Below, piece after piece: positions 1 to 11,900 of a stretch of DNA of 64,000 nucleotides. The DNA lies in NCBI RefSeq assembly GCF_022581195.2, contig NC_061475.1:5766001-5830000 (forward strand). The letters run 5' to 3'. Position numbers and translations under genes: made by a program. The notes beneath the pieces were generated by a model that saw nothing but the letters and a program-made list of their open reading frames with translations, was not told the origin of the DNA and did no database searches. Numbering within the stretch: position 1 is the first letter of the stretch; the number at the start of each line of letters is the position of its first letter. Source of the DNA: Helicoverpa zea. Taxonomy: Eukaryota > Arthropoda > Insecta > Lepidoptera > Noctuidae.

Positions 1-2
1 CA

Positions 3-241
3 ACTCTTTTGGAAAGACTGGTTGGTAGATATAATGGCTTTAAAGTACCCGTAACAATAACCAAAGATGACAGCCGTACCCACCAATTTAACTTTATAAT
101 TCAAATAAAGAAAACTTACAAAATATATCTTGTATCACAGACACACCTAATGTATTGAGTCTAGCCAAAAAAGAAGACTTCAAAAGAGCTCTCTATCATT
201 TATCACACAACATCCAAAATTCTCAGACCCGCAAAAAATAA
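3..241 (+). pseudogene. Broken frame of unknown origin at the left edge
   Basis: Bases 3-158 read open (TLLERLVGRYNGFKVPVTIT and on) to a TGA, and a second frame at 161-241 reads LAKKEDFKRALYHLSHNIQ before a TAA. Both have protein-like composition and a one-frame shift between them, which suggests a decayed coding segment cut by the window edge. A gag-like or LINE ORF1 origin is possible, but I cannot support it. Confidence 0.3.
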
Positions 242-3200
242 GTCATTGTCACGTCAAATGTATACGGTACCATATATCTAGACAGTTCCATTCTGTTCTA
301 TTGTAATCCAAAGAAAAGGGTTAACGCCTGTATAATACGGATTCGCAAAAAATCGAGCAAGAACGCGTCGAGACATACTGAATTATGGTCCCGTTTAGTT
401 TTTTCAGGAATATTTCAGAGCAATGTACTTATAACTTAAGTTGGATTTAAAATTAATATATGACTATCTCCACTTTTTCAGCGAATAAGACAGACAACTT
501 TCTATGTAAAGGGAAATCTCGAAAACTGTTGATCCTGTTTTCCTAAATTATAAGGTATAAAGTTACACATACATTTAATAAAGCTATAGGTAAGATAACC
601 ATACGAAATATGCAATTAAATTATAATATGACTTTATTGTTACAAGTATATCCAATCGAAGAATCTAAAAGCGCACATATTTTAAAATATAATTATACCT
701 ACTATACCAAAAAAATATAAAATGCAACGATAGATGAGAATATAATGACGAGTAGATGACGATAACGACGAGATTACATTTATAGTCTATGGAACCCTAA
801 AAATCAAACGCAGGTCCCAAAAAGTTAAGCATTTTACCTTCAAGTAAGTAGGCGTCGAACCTTGAATTTGAATAGACGTTTTATACAGGCAGGTCTTATT
901 TAAATTCTAGAAATAAGTTTTATTTACGAAAAACTATCGAAATAAAGACTTGTCTGCGCAGTTTAACAGAAATGAAAGGTGATTTGATTTTAAAGAAAAA
1001 GCTTTAAATTCTCGGTTTAACATTGCTAAGGTTCTCTTAATATTTTAAATGAAAAAACATGTCAAACTTCAAAATATTTTATGGCGTAGGTCTTAATAAG
1101 CTTGGAAAGAATAACACAAATGATTTTAAAACACTTTACGAGTAAGTTTCAAATTGCACTCAAATATCGTTAGCAATCGTATATCGTAACAATTATTTTC
1201 GAACTTATTTTTTTATATTTTTCATTGGTTCACTATACCATGACATAGACCAAACGCCACATAGGTTCACCACGACTGCCATTTCGGACCACCTAATTAA
1301 AATATTTCGCTGACTTCATACAAGAAAAGTAGGGACTTAATTATTGCCCGAAATTCGGTGCGAAATAATAATTTTTCGGCGTTGTTAAAATTATTTTTGC
1401 GAAAAACCAAACGTGCAATGTCACTCTGGAACAAGTGACTGGAAGAAAATAATTAATAGGTATATAATTATTTTTGAAATGCCTATTTTAATTAATTTGG
1501 CTTGATTTATCGTTCGCAAATTGTTTTTAATGGCTTATTATTTTTTGCCTCGTAAGCTACATTTGTCTGACTGGTGACCTTTTGGCTAATGTCGTGTTTC
1601 AGCGAGTTTACAAAGTATTGAATTTCATTAATCCAGGAAATCTTAATGACGTTATACGGAGGTGTAATAAAAGTTTAGTGTTTAAGATCGTTGAGTTTAT
1701 AATGGTCATTTGGAATTACACATTTAGTTGAGTATTATGAATAGGTAATTAGTAGAGATGTAAATAAATAGGGATTTAATTCCAGCTAACGCGGGCTTGA
1801 ATGTCAAGCGCGCGTGGCAAAGGTGCAAAGTACAATGGAAAATTGCTTTAATATAAGTCAAAGATTAGAAAAAACGGCCGCGTGCGATCATCAAACAAAC
1901 AGAGGAAAATTTTTAAGGAAGATTCTTAGAATACCTATGTCTGTATTGTGTAATTTGTACAGGACCCCCAAATTACAAAAAATAACTGCTTGAGCTATTT
2001 TCCATTAGCATAAAGAAGTAGATTTTCAACTTAGCTTCCACTTTAGGATTATGTTTCATCTGTCTAAACTTTTCCAAACTATGTTGAAATCAGCTTCCAC
2101 ATTTTTGCATACCAACTATCTCTCTAAATATTTGTTAAACGGACCATAACACATGACACTATCATTTCGGTTCAGAGCCTTCAATTAAAGCTTAATCATA
2201 ACAACAATTAATATTCATAGATTTATAATTATTATTTGGAGAATATTACCTAATAGGATAACGCTTAATTGAAAGCTATTTCAGTATGTGAGATCATAAT
2301 TGAGTGAAGTAAGATAGAATACGAGATGGCGCGTTGGTTAGAAGGCTCACTTCTCAAGTTTATATCGGTTCTAAGCCCAATTAGAAACAAAGTAATTTTT
2401 ATAAATTAATATTTATTTTCACTTTAAAGCTTAGGTAAACAGGAAATGTCCAAATATCTATAGCAAGAAATCGTTTTCAAGCATATTTAAAAATTAGCAT
2501 TATGTACTCTAAAAACATTTTTACATACGGCAAGGCATTAATAAATGACTTTTTTAGGTCTATCCAGGTTTAAAAAATGGCAATATTCGGAACAAATATT
2601 TTGCAAAACTGCAATAAAAATCTTTTACACAGTAAATAACGACAACCAATAAAACCTTTTTCAACTTTTATGCCTTAATTTTTATTAAAGCAACAATTTT
2701 ACGATTGCAACACTATGAAAATAGAATTGCACAAATATAATGTTGCACTACTAAAATTCAAGCGACTATCAACCGTATTGCTACATGTTAAGGTATATAA
2801 AATCAGATGAAGAGTTTTCGAGTTGTATAATATAAGTTGGTTGTTAATATTTATCAAAGCAACACTGTTTTCAAAACCAGCTCTAAATGTAGACTATTAA
2901 TTAGTCTCCTTTGGTCAGTATAAGTAAAAAAGGCAAAGGAAATATACAACTCAAAATCATTCAATGTACTGAATTCACGAATTTGTAATTCATTCGCTAT
3001 CGTATCTGTCTTTCATTTTATTTTTAGTACCTAAGTATTTCATCCATATTTATTGCTTTAATATTTTCATAATTTCTGTAGGTACGTCGTTTTCTCTAAC
3101 CGTAATATGGCTAAATATTGTAGTTTAATTGAAATTATTTTTCTTATGTTAAAACAAGCTACCGCAAACCGTACCGTGGAAACTACTTCATTGTAAAGTT

Positions 3201-3760
3201 CACCCTATAGTCTTCCTCAATATCGAACACTAAAACAATTTTTCCAATCAGACCAGTCGTTCTTAAGATTACCGCGTAACGAAAACTCTTCAGCTTTACA
3301 TTAAAAGAAGTGTACACAGATATACAGAAACAGACTAAATTAGCAGCCTAGTACTGGATTAAGGTCACCACAAGCTGTGGTCGACGTTGCAACCACGCCG
3401 TTGGGAAGCCACTTCCAGGATTGTTTAAACATCTTATTTATATCTAGTTTTAGCCGGTTTAATTCGGTTTGGGCCAGTACTTAGAGTAAGAACGTGGTTT
3501 TCAGGTGTTGAGCGAGATTTTGGAAATACAATTAAAAATTTGTGCAAATAATAATTATTATGGAAATAGATGGCATAAATTATGACGATATATTTATTTA
3601 CCTATATGAGATACCAGACCAGATGTAAGCTAATTCTAGTTACATTTTTTTTGTTCATCAAGAAGATTTATTAAACATTCTTTTTTTTTTAAATAAGAAT
3701 ATTTACGCTATGTTTTAAAATAAACTTAATCTATATTTACATAAAAAAAAAAAAACTATA
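242..3760. other. AT-rich intergenic DNA, nothing recognised
   Basis: No open frame with coding character, no clear inverted repeat and no RNA gene was seen in this stretch. Confidence 0.6.
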
Positions 3761-4720
3761 GTTCGGCCATTCAGAGAATGCGTTCCTGACACGTCGCGAT
3801 TGAACTGACGACGTAACTTTGCAATGGCGTTGCAGTTACGATAAAAATATTTTTGCTGGTTGTTTACCGTTTTAACAATTGAGGAGCATTAAAACAACAT
3901 TATTATATCAATAATCAATGAATGTTATAATTTTGTGCCAAACTGAGTGTCAAATAACTTGGTAAACAATATTTTTCTAAATCTATACTGCGCTATTACA
4001 AGGTTATGTCAGCGGTTTATATTTTGTAGTGCTGTGCTAAAAATAACAGGCAAGTATCGTAATCTGTTCTTATACAGTTATAATATAAAATAATACGTTT
4101 TGATTTTCTTTTTAAGAATTGGAAAATAATGGACTATAAGACTTAATTATAACGTTTATGAAATATAAAAATAAAACTATGACCAAACCGCATTTTTATA
4201 CTTAGATTAAAAATGGTAACCCCAAATGGCGTTATGGGCCGCCATTTTGTGACGCTAAAACAGTCGTCCGTTGTCGTTTCGTGCGCATAGACCACGTTTT
4301 TCAAGTGTTTTCGATCTGTTTTTATTTGATTACCCGGCTTTTGTTAGACCGAGATATCAGGATTGATTCTGTTATTGATAATAATATAATTATACATGTA
4401 GGCGAAGATGATGATGAAGACACCACCTCCTCAAGCAAATCGGAGTCTGATTAATATTCTGTTCGCACATTCAATTCAATGTACTTGTAACAAAGAATAA
4501 ATAAAACAATTTTATTATATGAATATTACCTTTTTTTGGTTTCCACTTAAATAACTAAAATATAAAACAAATGATTCCGCCAATTTAAAACGAAAATAAT
4601 CTTAAAATAATGCGGCGGTTCATTTTGAAGGAACGGTAACGAACTCAGTGTTATGTTGTGCCCATCACTAGTCGTGACTAACTGATAGGTGTCAGGAACG
4701 CATTCTCTGAACGGCCGAAG
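3761..4720. mobile_element. 960-bp TA-flanked inverted-repeat element with a broken reading frame
   Basis: The ends are inverted copies of about 31 bases (TTCGGCCATTCAGAGAATGC at the left, its complement with one mismatch at the right), directly flanked by TA on both sides. That is the footprint of a Tc1/mariner-like or other TA-targeting DNA transposon. Inside, a plus-strand frame from about 4206 to 4454 ends in an acidic Ser-rich tail (GEDDDEDTTSSSKSESD, then stop) and is followed by AATAAA-type signals near 4496. It may be the 3' remnant of a transposase or captured gene. Confidence 0.7.
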
Positions 4721-5411
4721 TATAATAAGTTGTAGTGGTTACATTTTGTTATATTAGCAAACAACTGTAGCTGCGTTTGCTATAAATATTTACGTAGGAG
4801 CAATTGTTGTTGCTTCCATTACAGCAAAAATGCTACCATTATCCAAATAATAGTACAGTTTAAAAAAATCATTTATTTAAATACTTATAAATCCTATTTA
4901 TTCATAATATATTTTACATATCCTACCTAATCTAAAAAAAACTGATATATCTTTGATAGTTATATACATTTATTGTTTATATACATTTTGTATATAGTAT
5001 TTTATTTTTAGTTTTGTATAAAGATAAGTAGTTTAAGTTTGTATATATGTATAGTGTGTACAGAAATGTTTAAATTAATTAAAATACTATCTCAATACCT
5101 AGGCAATAAGAAGTAACGTCTTTGATAGCCGCGTATTTAGTTACAAAAGATAGAGATTTCTTTCGTATACCTATGATGACTGAATGTTGCTGAAATTGTT
5201 ATACCTAAATCATTCCCGAAAATTGCTATTTTTCGATACATTTTACTATTATAAATAACACGTAAAACGTATGAATATGTATGTATATTTTAGGTATGAA
5301 AAGAGGCCAAAAACAGCGTCAGCTATTCGCCCTACAAGTCTGCGATAGTTGACGAGTAGGGGAGCGGACTGGAATCACAAAGATTCATATCCCGAGTTCA
5401 TCACTCGCTGT
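4721..5411. other. Intergenic DNA upstream of the MARCH gene
   Basis: AT-rich, no coding frame seen. GC content rises from about 5320 towards the candidate MARCH promoter. Confidence 0.5.
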
Positions 5412-5533
5412 TCAGTCGAGTCAGTTAAGACCCTCCTGATGGCAATGTGGCAATGTTCGCGCGTGCTACTTAAGCTTCGCGTGTGAACGAAACCATAGCG
5501 CGAATTTAGATCGAGCAACGCCATCTATCGAGG
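5412..5533 (+). promoter_or_regulatory. Candidate promoter and 5' untranslated exon of the MARCH gene
   Basis: A relatively GC-rich patch in AT-rich DNA carries two arthropod initiator-like motifs, TCAGTC at 5412 and TCAGTT at 5421. About 110 bases later there is a donor-like CGAG/GTGAGG at 5532/5533. This would fit a short non-coding first exon spliced to the coding exon near 5.9 kb. It is an inference from motifs only. Confidence 0.25.
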
Positions 5534-5952
5534 TGAGGTGTAAACTTTTGGATTTTTCTCCAACTTTTTTCTTTAATTCTTTTCTTTTGAAAATGATTTA
5601 ATTACCAACTATAATTATGTTGTTATTTTAATAAAAGAGAGTAAAAAGGGTATTTGTTAAAAATATTGTATCAGGTGACGTAGACATATCATGTGCCCTT
5701 GGCATAGTTAAATATAGCATACACGATAACGACGATAGCAGAAGTAGAGTTAAGTCATTTTATTCAAGTTTTAATGTATGTCAACTGGAATGCAACGTAA
5801 AGCATTATTACACAAAATACTCCTTGGCTCTCAAAAAAGTTTGGGAACAAAATAAAATAAGCAATTCAACCCAAAACGTCAAATTGTTATGTCAAACACC
5901 GCATCATTCATACAAGATTTATTTTAACTATATTTTCTTTAAAATAATACAA

Positions 5953-5970
5953 ATGGTACCTAAGTATTGA
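5953..5970 (+). promoter_or_regulatory. Five-codon upstream ORF overlapping the MARCH start
   Basis: ATG at 5953 opens a five-codon frame (MVPKY) whose TGA stop at 5968-5970 shares one base with the MARCH start ATG at 5970 (TGATG). If the mature mRNA keeps this stretch, translation of the main frame would depend on leaky scanning or re-initiation. Confidence 0.45.
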
Positions 5971-8900
5971 TGGATAAAGACGAAAAAAATAAAATAACAG
6001 ATGGAGATAAAACTACGACGAACGAAGTGAAACCGAATGATGATAGGAATCAAAGATCAAATACAAACGAAGATGCTGGACCATCGGGAGCAGTGAATCT
6101 GCCAGGAGCCGTACACCATGCTAAGAACATACCTCCGAAACCTGGCATCTCTAAATCAGAACATAGCATGAGGCACATTATAACAAGTAAAGATGTCACA
6201 AACGCACTAAAATCTCTAAGCTTCGGTGCTCCAGGGCAAGTAGTCAAAAACCTGAATCTTAAAGAACTAAACATCCCTATTCTTGACAAAGATGAAACAT
6301 CAGAAAGAGATGAATCAACTACTTTGATAGATCTAAAGAAATTCATGGCATCCTGTTTCAAATTCAACAAAGAAGCCCCGAGCGCTATAGTGTTGTCTGA
6401 AATCCCGAACGTGCAAAACGTTCATCCAGTGATAACTCCTGTTACTGCAGTAATACCACCACCAGACCCGCCAGAAATAGCGAACCCTAGTTACACGACT
6501 GTACAAACTGAATGTGTATCAATAAACACTAATGAAGTGATTATAACTAATGCTATTGAACCTAAGATATCGAAATCTGATAAAAAGAAGACTTCGGGAA
6601 GCCTTTCTGAGAAATCGGACTTGGGTATCACGGCAAGAGATTCGCTCTCAAGTATTGGGTCCAATGTTTGCCGAATATGTATGACGAGAGGACGTGAAAG
6701 GTCAGTAAAGAGAAAATAAGTACTTACTAATAATTGAAAAGCTGAAGAGTTTGTTTGTTGAACCGATTTATAACCTATATTATGGAGGGTTTTTTACCAG
6801 GGTGCACGAAGTAGACTGAGAAAAGCGGGTGAAACCGCTGACGGAATTTAGTTTAAATATATTAACCAAATGTTTATTTACTTGAAAAAGTATTGGGTTC
6901 GGGTACAGAGGATGTTGGCAAATCTTGTGATAGGTTTCGATTATGTAACAGATAAGTGGGTATATTGGATATCTTATGTAGAGTGAAGAATATACAACAT
7001 TGATTGAATTATATTGACATGGGTCTTGTCATGTAACCAGATTCATAGATGGAACTTTACGCTTCGATTTTTGTTTAGCAGACAGGACAGCCTCAAGCTA
7101 TAGTCGTTGATCTTAAAATAGTTTTAATTTTCGTCAGTTTTCGAGAAATATAATGAATCTTTTCTAATGTTGTTTGAACTCGATCGTCTCATGAACTGAA
7201 ACTAAAATTTCCGAATTGAAGCAATAGTATTTAACGCGATTGGCTACTTTTTGTCCAGGCGTAAAGTATCCATCATGAAGCGGGTGAAATCACTGGCAGA
7301 AGCTAGTTACCTAATAAAAATCTCACATTTGAAGTGTTGTTCTCAGGTTAATATCTCCGTGCAACTGCAAGGGTTCCCTGGCGAACGTCCACCTGAGCTG
7401 CTTGGAGCGGTGGCTCAACCAAGTGGGGAGGAACCATTGTGAGTTATGCGGGTTCAGGTGAGTTTCACGAACGACATGTTTCTTTCGACTTCTTATCGAG
7501 TAACTGAAGGTTAAAGGCTCGAGCAGACCGGATGCGTATGCGTAACCACGTCGTAGTCACGCGCGTAGTTACGGCGTAACCATGAGTTGTAATGTATGGA
7601 AATGTATGAGACAGGCCACACCGCTTGCGTAACGTAGACGTGCGCGTCGTTACGCAAGCGGTGTGGCCTGTCTCATACATTTCCATACATTACAACTCAT
7701 GGTACGTGCACGTCTACGTGCACGTCTACGCTTACGTCTACGCATACGCATCCGGTCTGCTGGAGCCTTTAATCAACTAACGTAAAAGTGTCAGACGTTT
7801 CTCAAACCCGCCTCATGGCTTCTGACGTGGAGGTAACAATGATTACCACTGAGTAGCATTAGGGGACTCCGGCTTTACGTGCCCACCTAGGCATAGGGGT
7901 GTAACACCGCCAATTTCCAGACTCCGGGTAGCTTTCAGGATGTTCTTAAAACCCACAAAACAATGTCTTCATGTCCAAGGGATTGAAGCCAGTTCCCCGT
8001 GCACGACAGTCAGCTTAACTTACGAATCTTGCTGGTGCGCCTTCTCTGCATTAAAAAAGTAACAATATCTAGACCATAACCAACAACATTAATGAAATGA
8101 AATCGGAAACCAACTATTTATGACAAAACCAAACAAAAAAAAATACGATAAATATCTTCAACAAACCCGAATAACGGCAAAAACGTTACTCTCAAAGTTT
8201 CCGATATCCGATTGTTAAAACTTATTTAACAGTTCCAAATGGAGTGAAACAGTTGGCCAACTTGCCGCGGGCTTGTTCGTTCCCTGATCATCAGGTAGGG
8301 TTGCCAGGTGTTAAAACCAGCTAATTATTTGCACGAGAAAAGGGTAAAAACCTCTTTTGATACTAAAAAGTTTGGTAATAAGGAGGGACATCGCCCAGTG
8401 TCTAAGTTTACAAGGTGTAAAAGGACTTCAATACTTACTTAAAAATCCAACACGTTACAAGATTGTTGCAGGGTTTTTCAGGCCGAGGATGAGAACTACG
8501 AAAAACCTACCAAAAGTGTTTGAAATTCCCCGAAACGCAGCTTAAAGCTTCAATCTTAATTTTTTTAATAATCTTGTATTGTAATCAGTGTTGGAAACAT
8601 TATTAAATAATACATGCTCATGTGACACATTTATATACACATGTATACCATCGGCGAAACCTTCTAAATTAAAAAAAACAATAGTTAGGTTCTAATTGAT
8701 GCGTAATTACAAACCTTATAAAAAATCGTCTTCATTTACGAGTTATTAATTGGCCATAAACCAATTACTCTGTTTTGCCATCCCTGTGTACAGGTAGATC
8801 TGTAACAATTTAAATTTAATTCTATCAACTGCAATATTGCGCGACTAGATTATGCCTTCGGCTTCGTTCGGACTGAATCGAACGTATTTGGAACGGATAA

Positions 8901-11900
8901 CTTTCAGCCTTAGGGCCAGGCCACAACAGTGCGTTGCGGCGTCGCATCGCAAAAACAACATTGCACAGCTATGCGATTAATATGATATGCGTCCTTGATT
9001 TTTGCGATGCGACGCCGCAACGCACTGTTGTGGCCTGGCCCTTACTTATAAACGTGAATTAAATATAAGTAATACTTAAGGGCTGTTTAAGAAAATTCTT
9101 ACTTATAAACGTTGCTTAAGCATGTCTTAACTAACATTTAATCACTACTTAAGACTTTAAGTAGTGATTAGTTAAAATGTTGCTTAGAAGGTGATTAGTG
9201 ATTTTATAAGTAAGGGGGTTAATTCTTAGTTACTTAGGTACCTATATTTATGTATCGATAATGGAATTTCAAAATAGATTATTATCATAGCTGTTTTTGT
9301 TTGCTTTTAATGTTACACACGATTATTAGAGAATGTAGTAATAAGTACATACGATTCTAGGAGAGCTTTCACACCTTCACCATACCACCATGCTGTAAGT
9401 GCGAACTCTTTCCAATAGGTATTTAAAAGGTTTATTTTTTTAATAAAGAATCATTCAAATATGAAACAGCTAACTGTCAAACCGCGTTAACAGAACATAA
9501 ATCTAAAATCAATAACCAATAAAATGTACCAGAAACGCGATCCGCTCTTAAAATTCACATAAAAAAATTATCCCAATCCATTCAAACACAATTTCACCGA
9601 TTAAAAAAGGAACACCACAGAGTAAAATAATAAAAAAGTTGATTCCAATAATGGCACAGATTATGAACGTCCAAGATAAAGAATCCTATTCAAGGAACGA
9701 CCCCATTCATATTCTATGAATTTGTTAAAGAATTTAATACCGGCCCCGGATTTTGGCGTTGGACTCTTAATTAAATGCAGCTGAGGTTCGATTAGAGGGG
9801 CAACTAATATCCTTCATTGAATTATTATGGCAATCAATCAATGTGACGTCACACCTGTTAACTGAATGAGATAGAAATGTGCATCACAATCAATCATTGT
9901 CGGTTCGGTAACGGGCATGAACCCATCCTTCGAATCGTTGGGAAAATGTAAAATATCTTGATGGGATAAAGCGTTGCTATTTAGTAGGCATGTTTATTGG
10001 TAATACTCAGCGGTGTATGTATTAAAATTTTAGTTATTCCCTTGTTATATAAAAAAGAAAAACAGAATATTCACCGTTACGTGAGACATCTACATGGTAC
10101 AACATGGTTCAAAAATATGTTCCTGTGGATAAATGTTAGAACATGGTTCATACATAAGCGAACTAAATAAACTTAACTATGATCTACTAATTAAAAAGCA
10201 TAATTTTTAAACTCTTACAGAAAGAGTCTCGTAAAGAAAAACTTGACAGAAAACTTTTTAGAATAAAAACGTTTCGCTCCTGGCCTGGCCTATATCCAAC
10301 TCTATCGGCATTCGAAACGAAATACCGCGCTTTTACCTTCCAAAAAGGTAGTACCAACACCGTCTACCCTCTGAAACCGTGCATTTTTTTCACAGCTACC
10401 CTGCGATCCGCACGCCGAGATACACGGTTCTACAGGCGCTTCGGCTGTGGTTTGGCAATCCTAGAAACAGGAGCCATTTGCAGGTGAGACGGTTTACCTA
10501 TGCATTCGAAATTTAAACGCTTGAAATAGGAATTGAGGAATTGGTCCTTCGATACGATTGGTGTTTTGAAAGGACCAAGTCGTGTTGGTTAATTGATTTC
10601 GATAAAGAGTTTTAAGGATTATTTTCTATTGAAATCTTTAAAACTGCTTAGGACAACAATAACTACGGTGTATTTAGGTGTTGAACTGTTCGTATGTCTA
10701 AATTGTCTTTGGGATTATTTAGCCCTGTATACATTTTCTTACAGTTTGGTAAACATAACAACAACATTTTGCGATAAGCCTAATCTGCTTGAAAGCCAAT
10801 CTGATTGATGTAAAACACATTACCATATGATAAGGGTACATGCAATATCTGTCGATCACAACTGACAGTATGTATATTAAAACCGCCACGCGTATATAAA
10901 GCATTCTATTTTCAAAAAAATAACCCTGAACAACGTCCTATCCAAACAAATGTTCTCCCCAAACATTTTTGAAGAATGTCACTCGGAATCGAGTGTTCCT
11001 ACAATCGATTATAATCTCGCGTCAGAGTGACGGCGTTGACACGTCAAGGGCATATTGAGTTCGCGTCTGTTAGGTTTAGGGTACTTTGTCCCAATTGAAA
11101 CTGGCTTCCTCGAGAGCCTTTGAATATTTCCACGTTTTAAACTCGCAATCAAGCGGGTAAAAGGTTTGCTGAGGTATTTTTGGGACTGTTTTCTAATCGT
11201 GTTTGTCATTCTCTTAATTGCTTGTCGTAATTTCGTTTTGTGATTTCTACAATCATTTAATTATTGCCAGAGGTCTTATTTTTATTTATTATAGATAGGT
11301 ATAAGTACGCTTTGTTTGGACCACCATCTTTCTCATCACTTGATGGAAGCGATAACAGTTTCACAACATTGAGATATCCAAGATCCTGATTCTAATATCT
11401 ATGTAATGACGGGCCTTTAGCTATGTAGCTTTTCCACATTCTGCCATATTTTAGGTATATTTTACTCTGGGAGACGAGCTTATATTGTTATCATCCGGAT
11501 AAAGATGCCAAAATACATTTACTCCTGTATAAAAAAGTGACGATTCATAAATCCAATTACATTGTTTCTCTGAATTAAACGTCGTTGGCTTTGACCATCG
11601 ATTAATCTATTAATGGTATGTATTGTTTATCTATTTGTTTATCCATTCCCAGTACTAAAAACAAACTATACCCGTAGATAGGTGGCTATTTTAGCCTAAG
11701 TACATAGCCGTTGACAACAATTTCCTCTCGACGCGCTTTACATTTTCAATATTTTGGTCTGAGCCGAGCTTAATCGTCTAATTTCAATGGAAATTTCACC
11801 GGCTTTCGATTGACACTCCAAAGTGTTTGGTGAAACCAAAGTCGATTAACATTCAAAATTATTTGATTAGTCTCTATATTGAAACTCGTAATGAATCAGT

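Noticed and set aside
7251..7442. Open frame over the second MARCH exon
   Set aside because: It is the wrong frame. The frame one base over gives the Cys/His residues of the RING-CH domain with proper splice phases.
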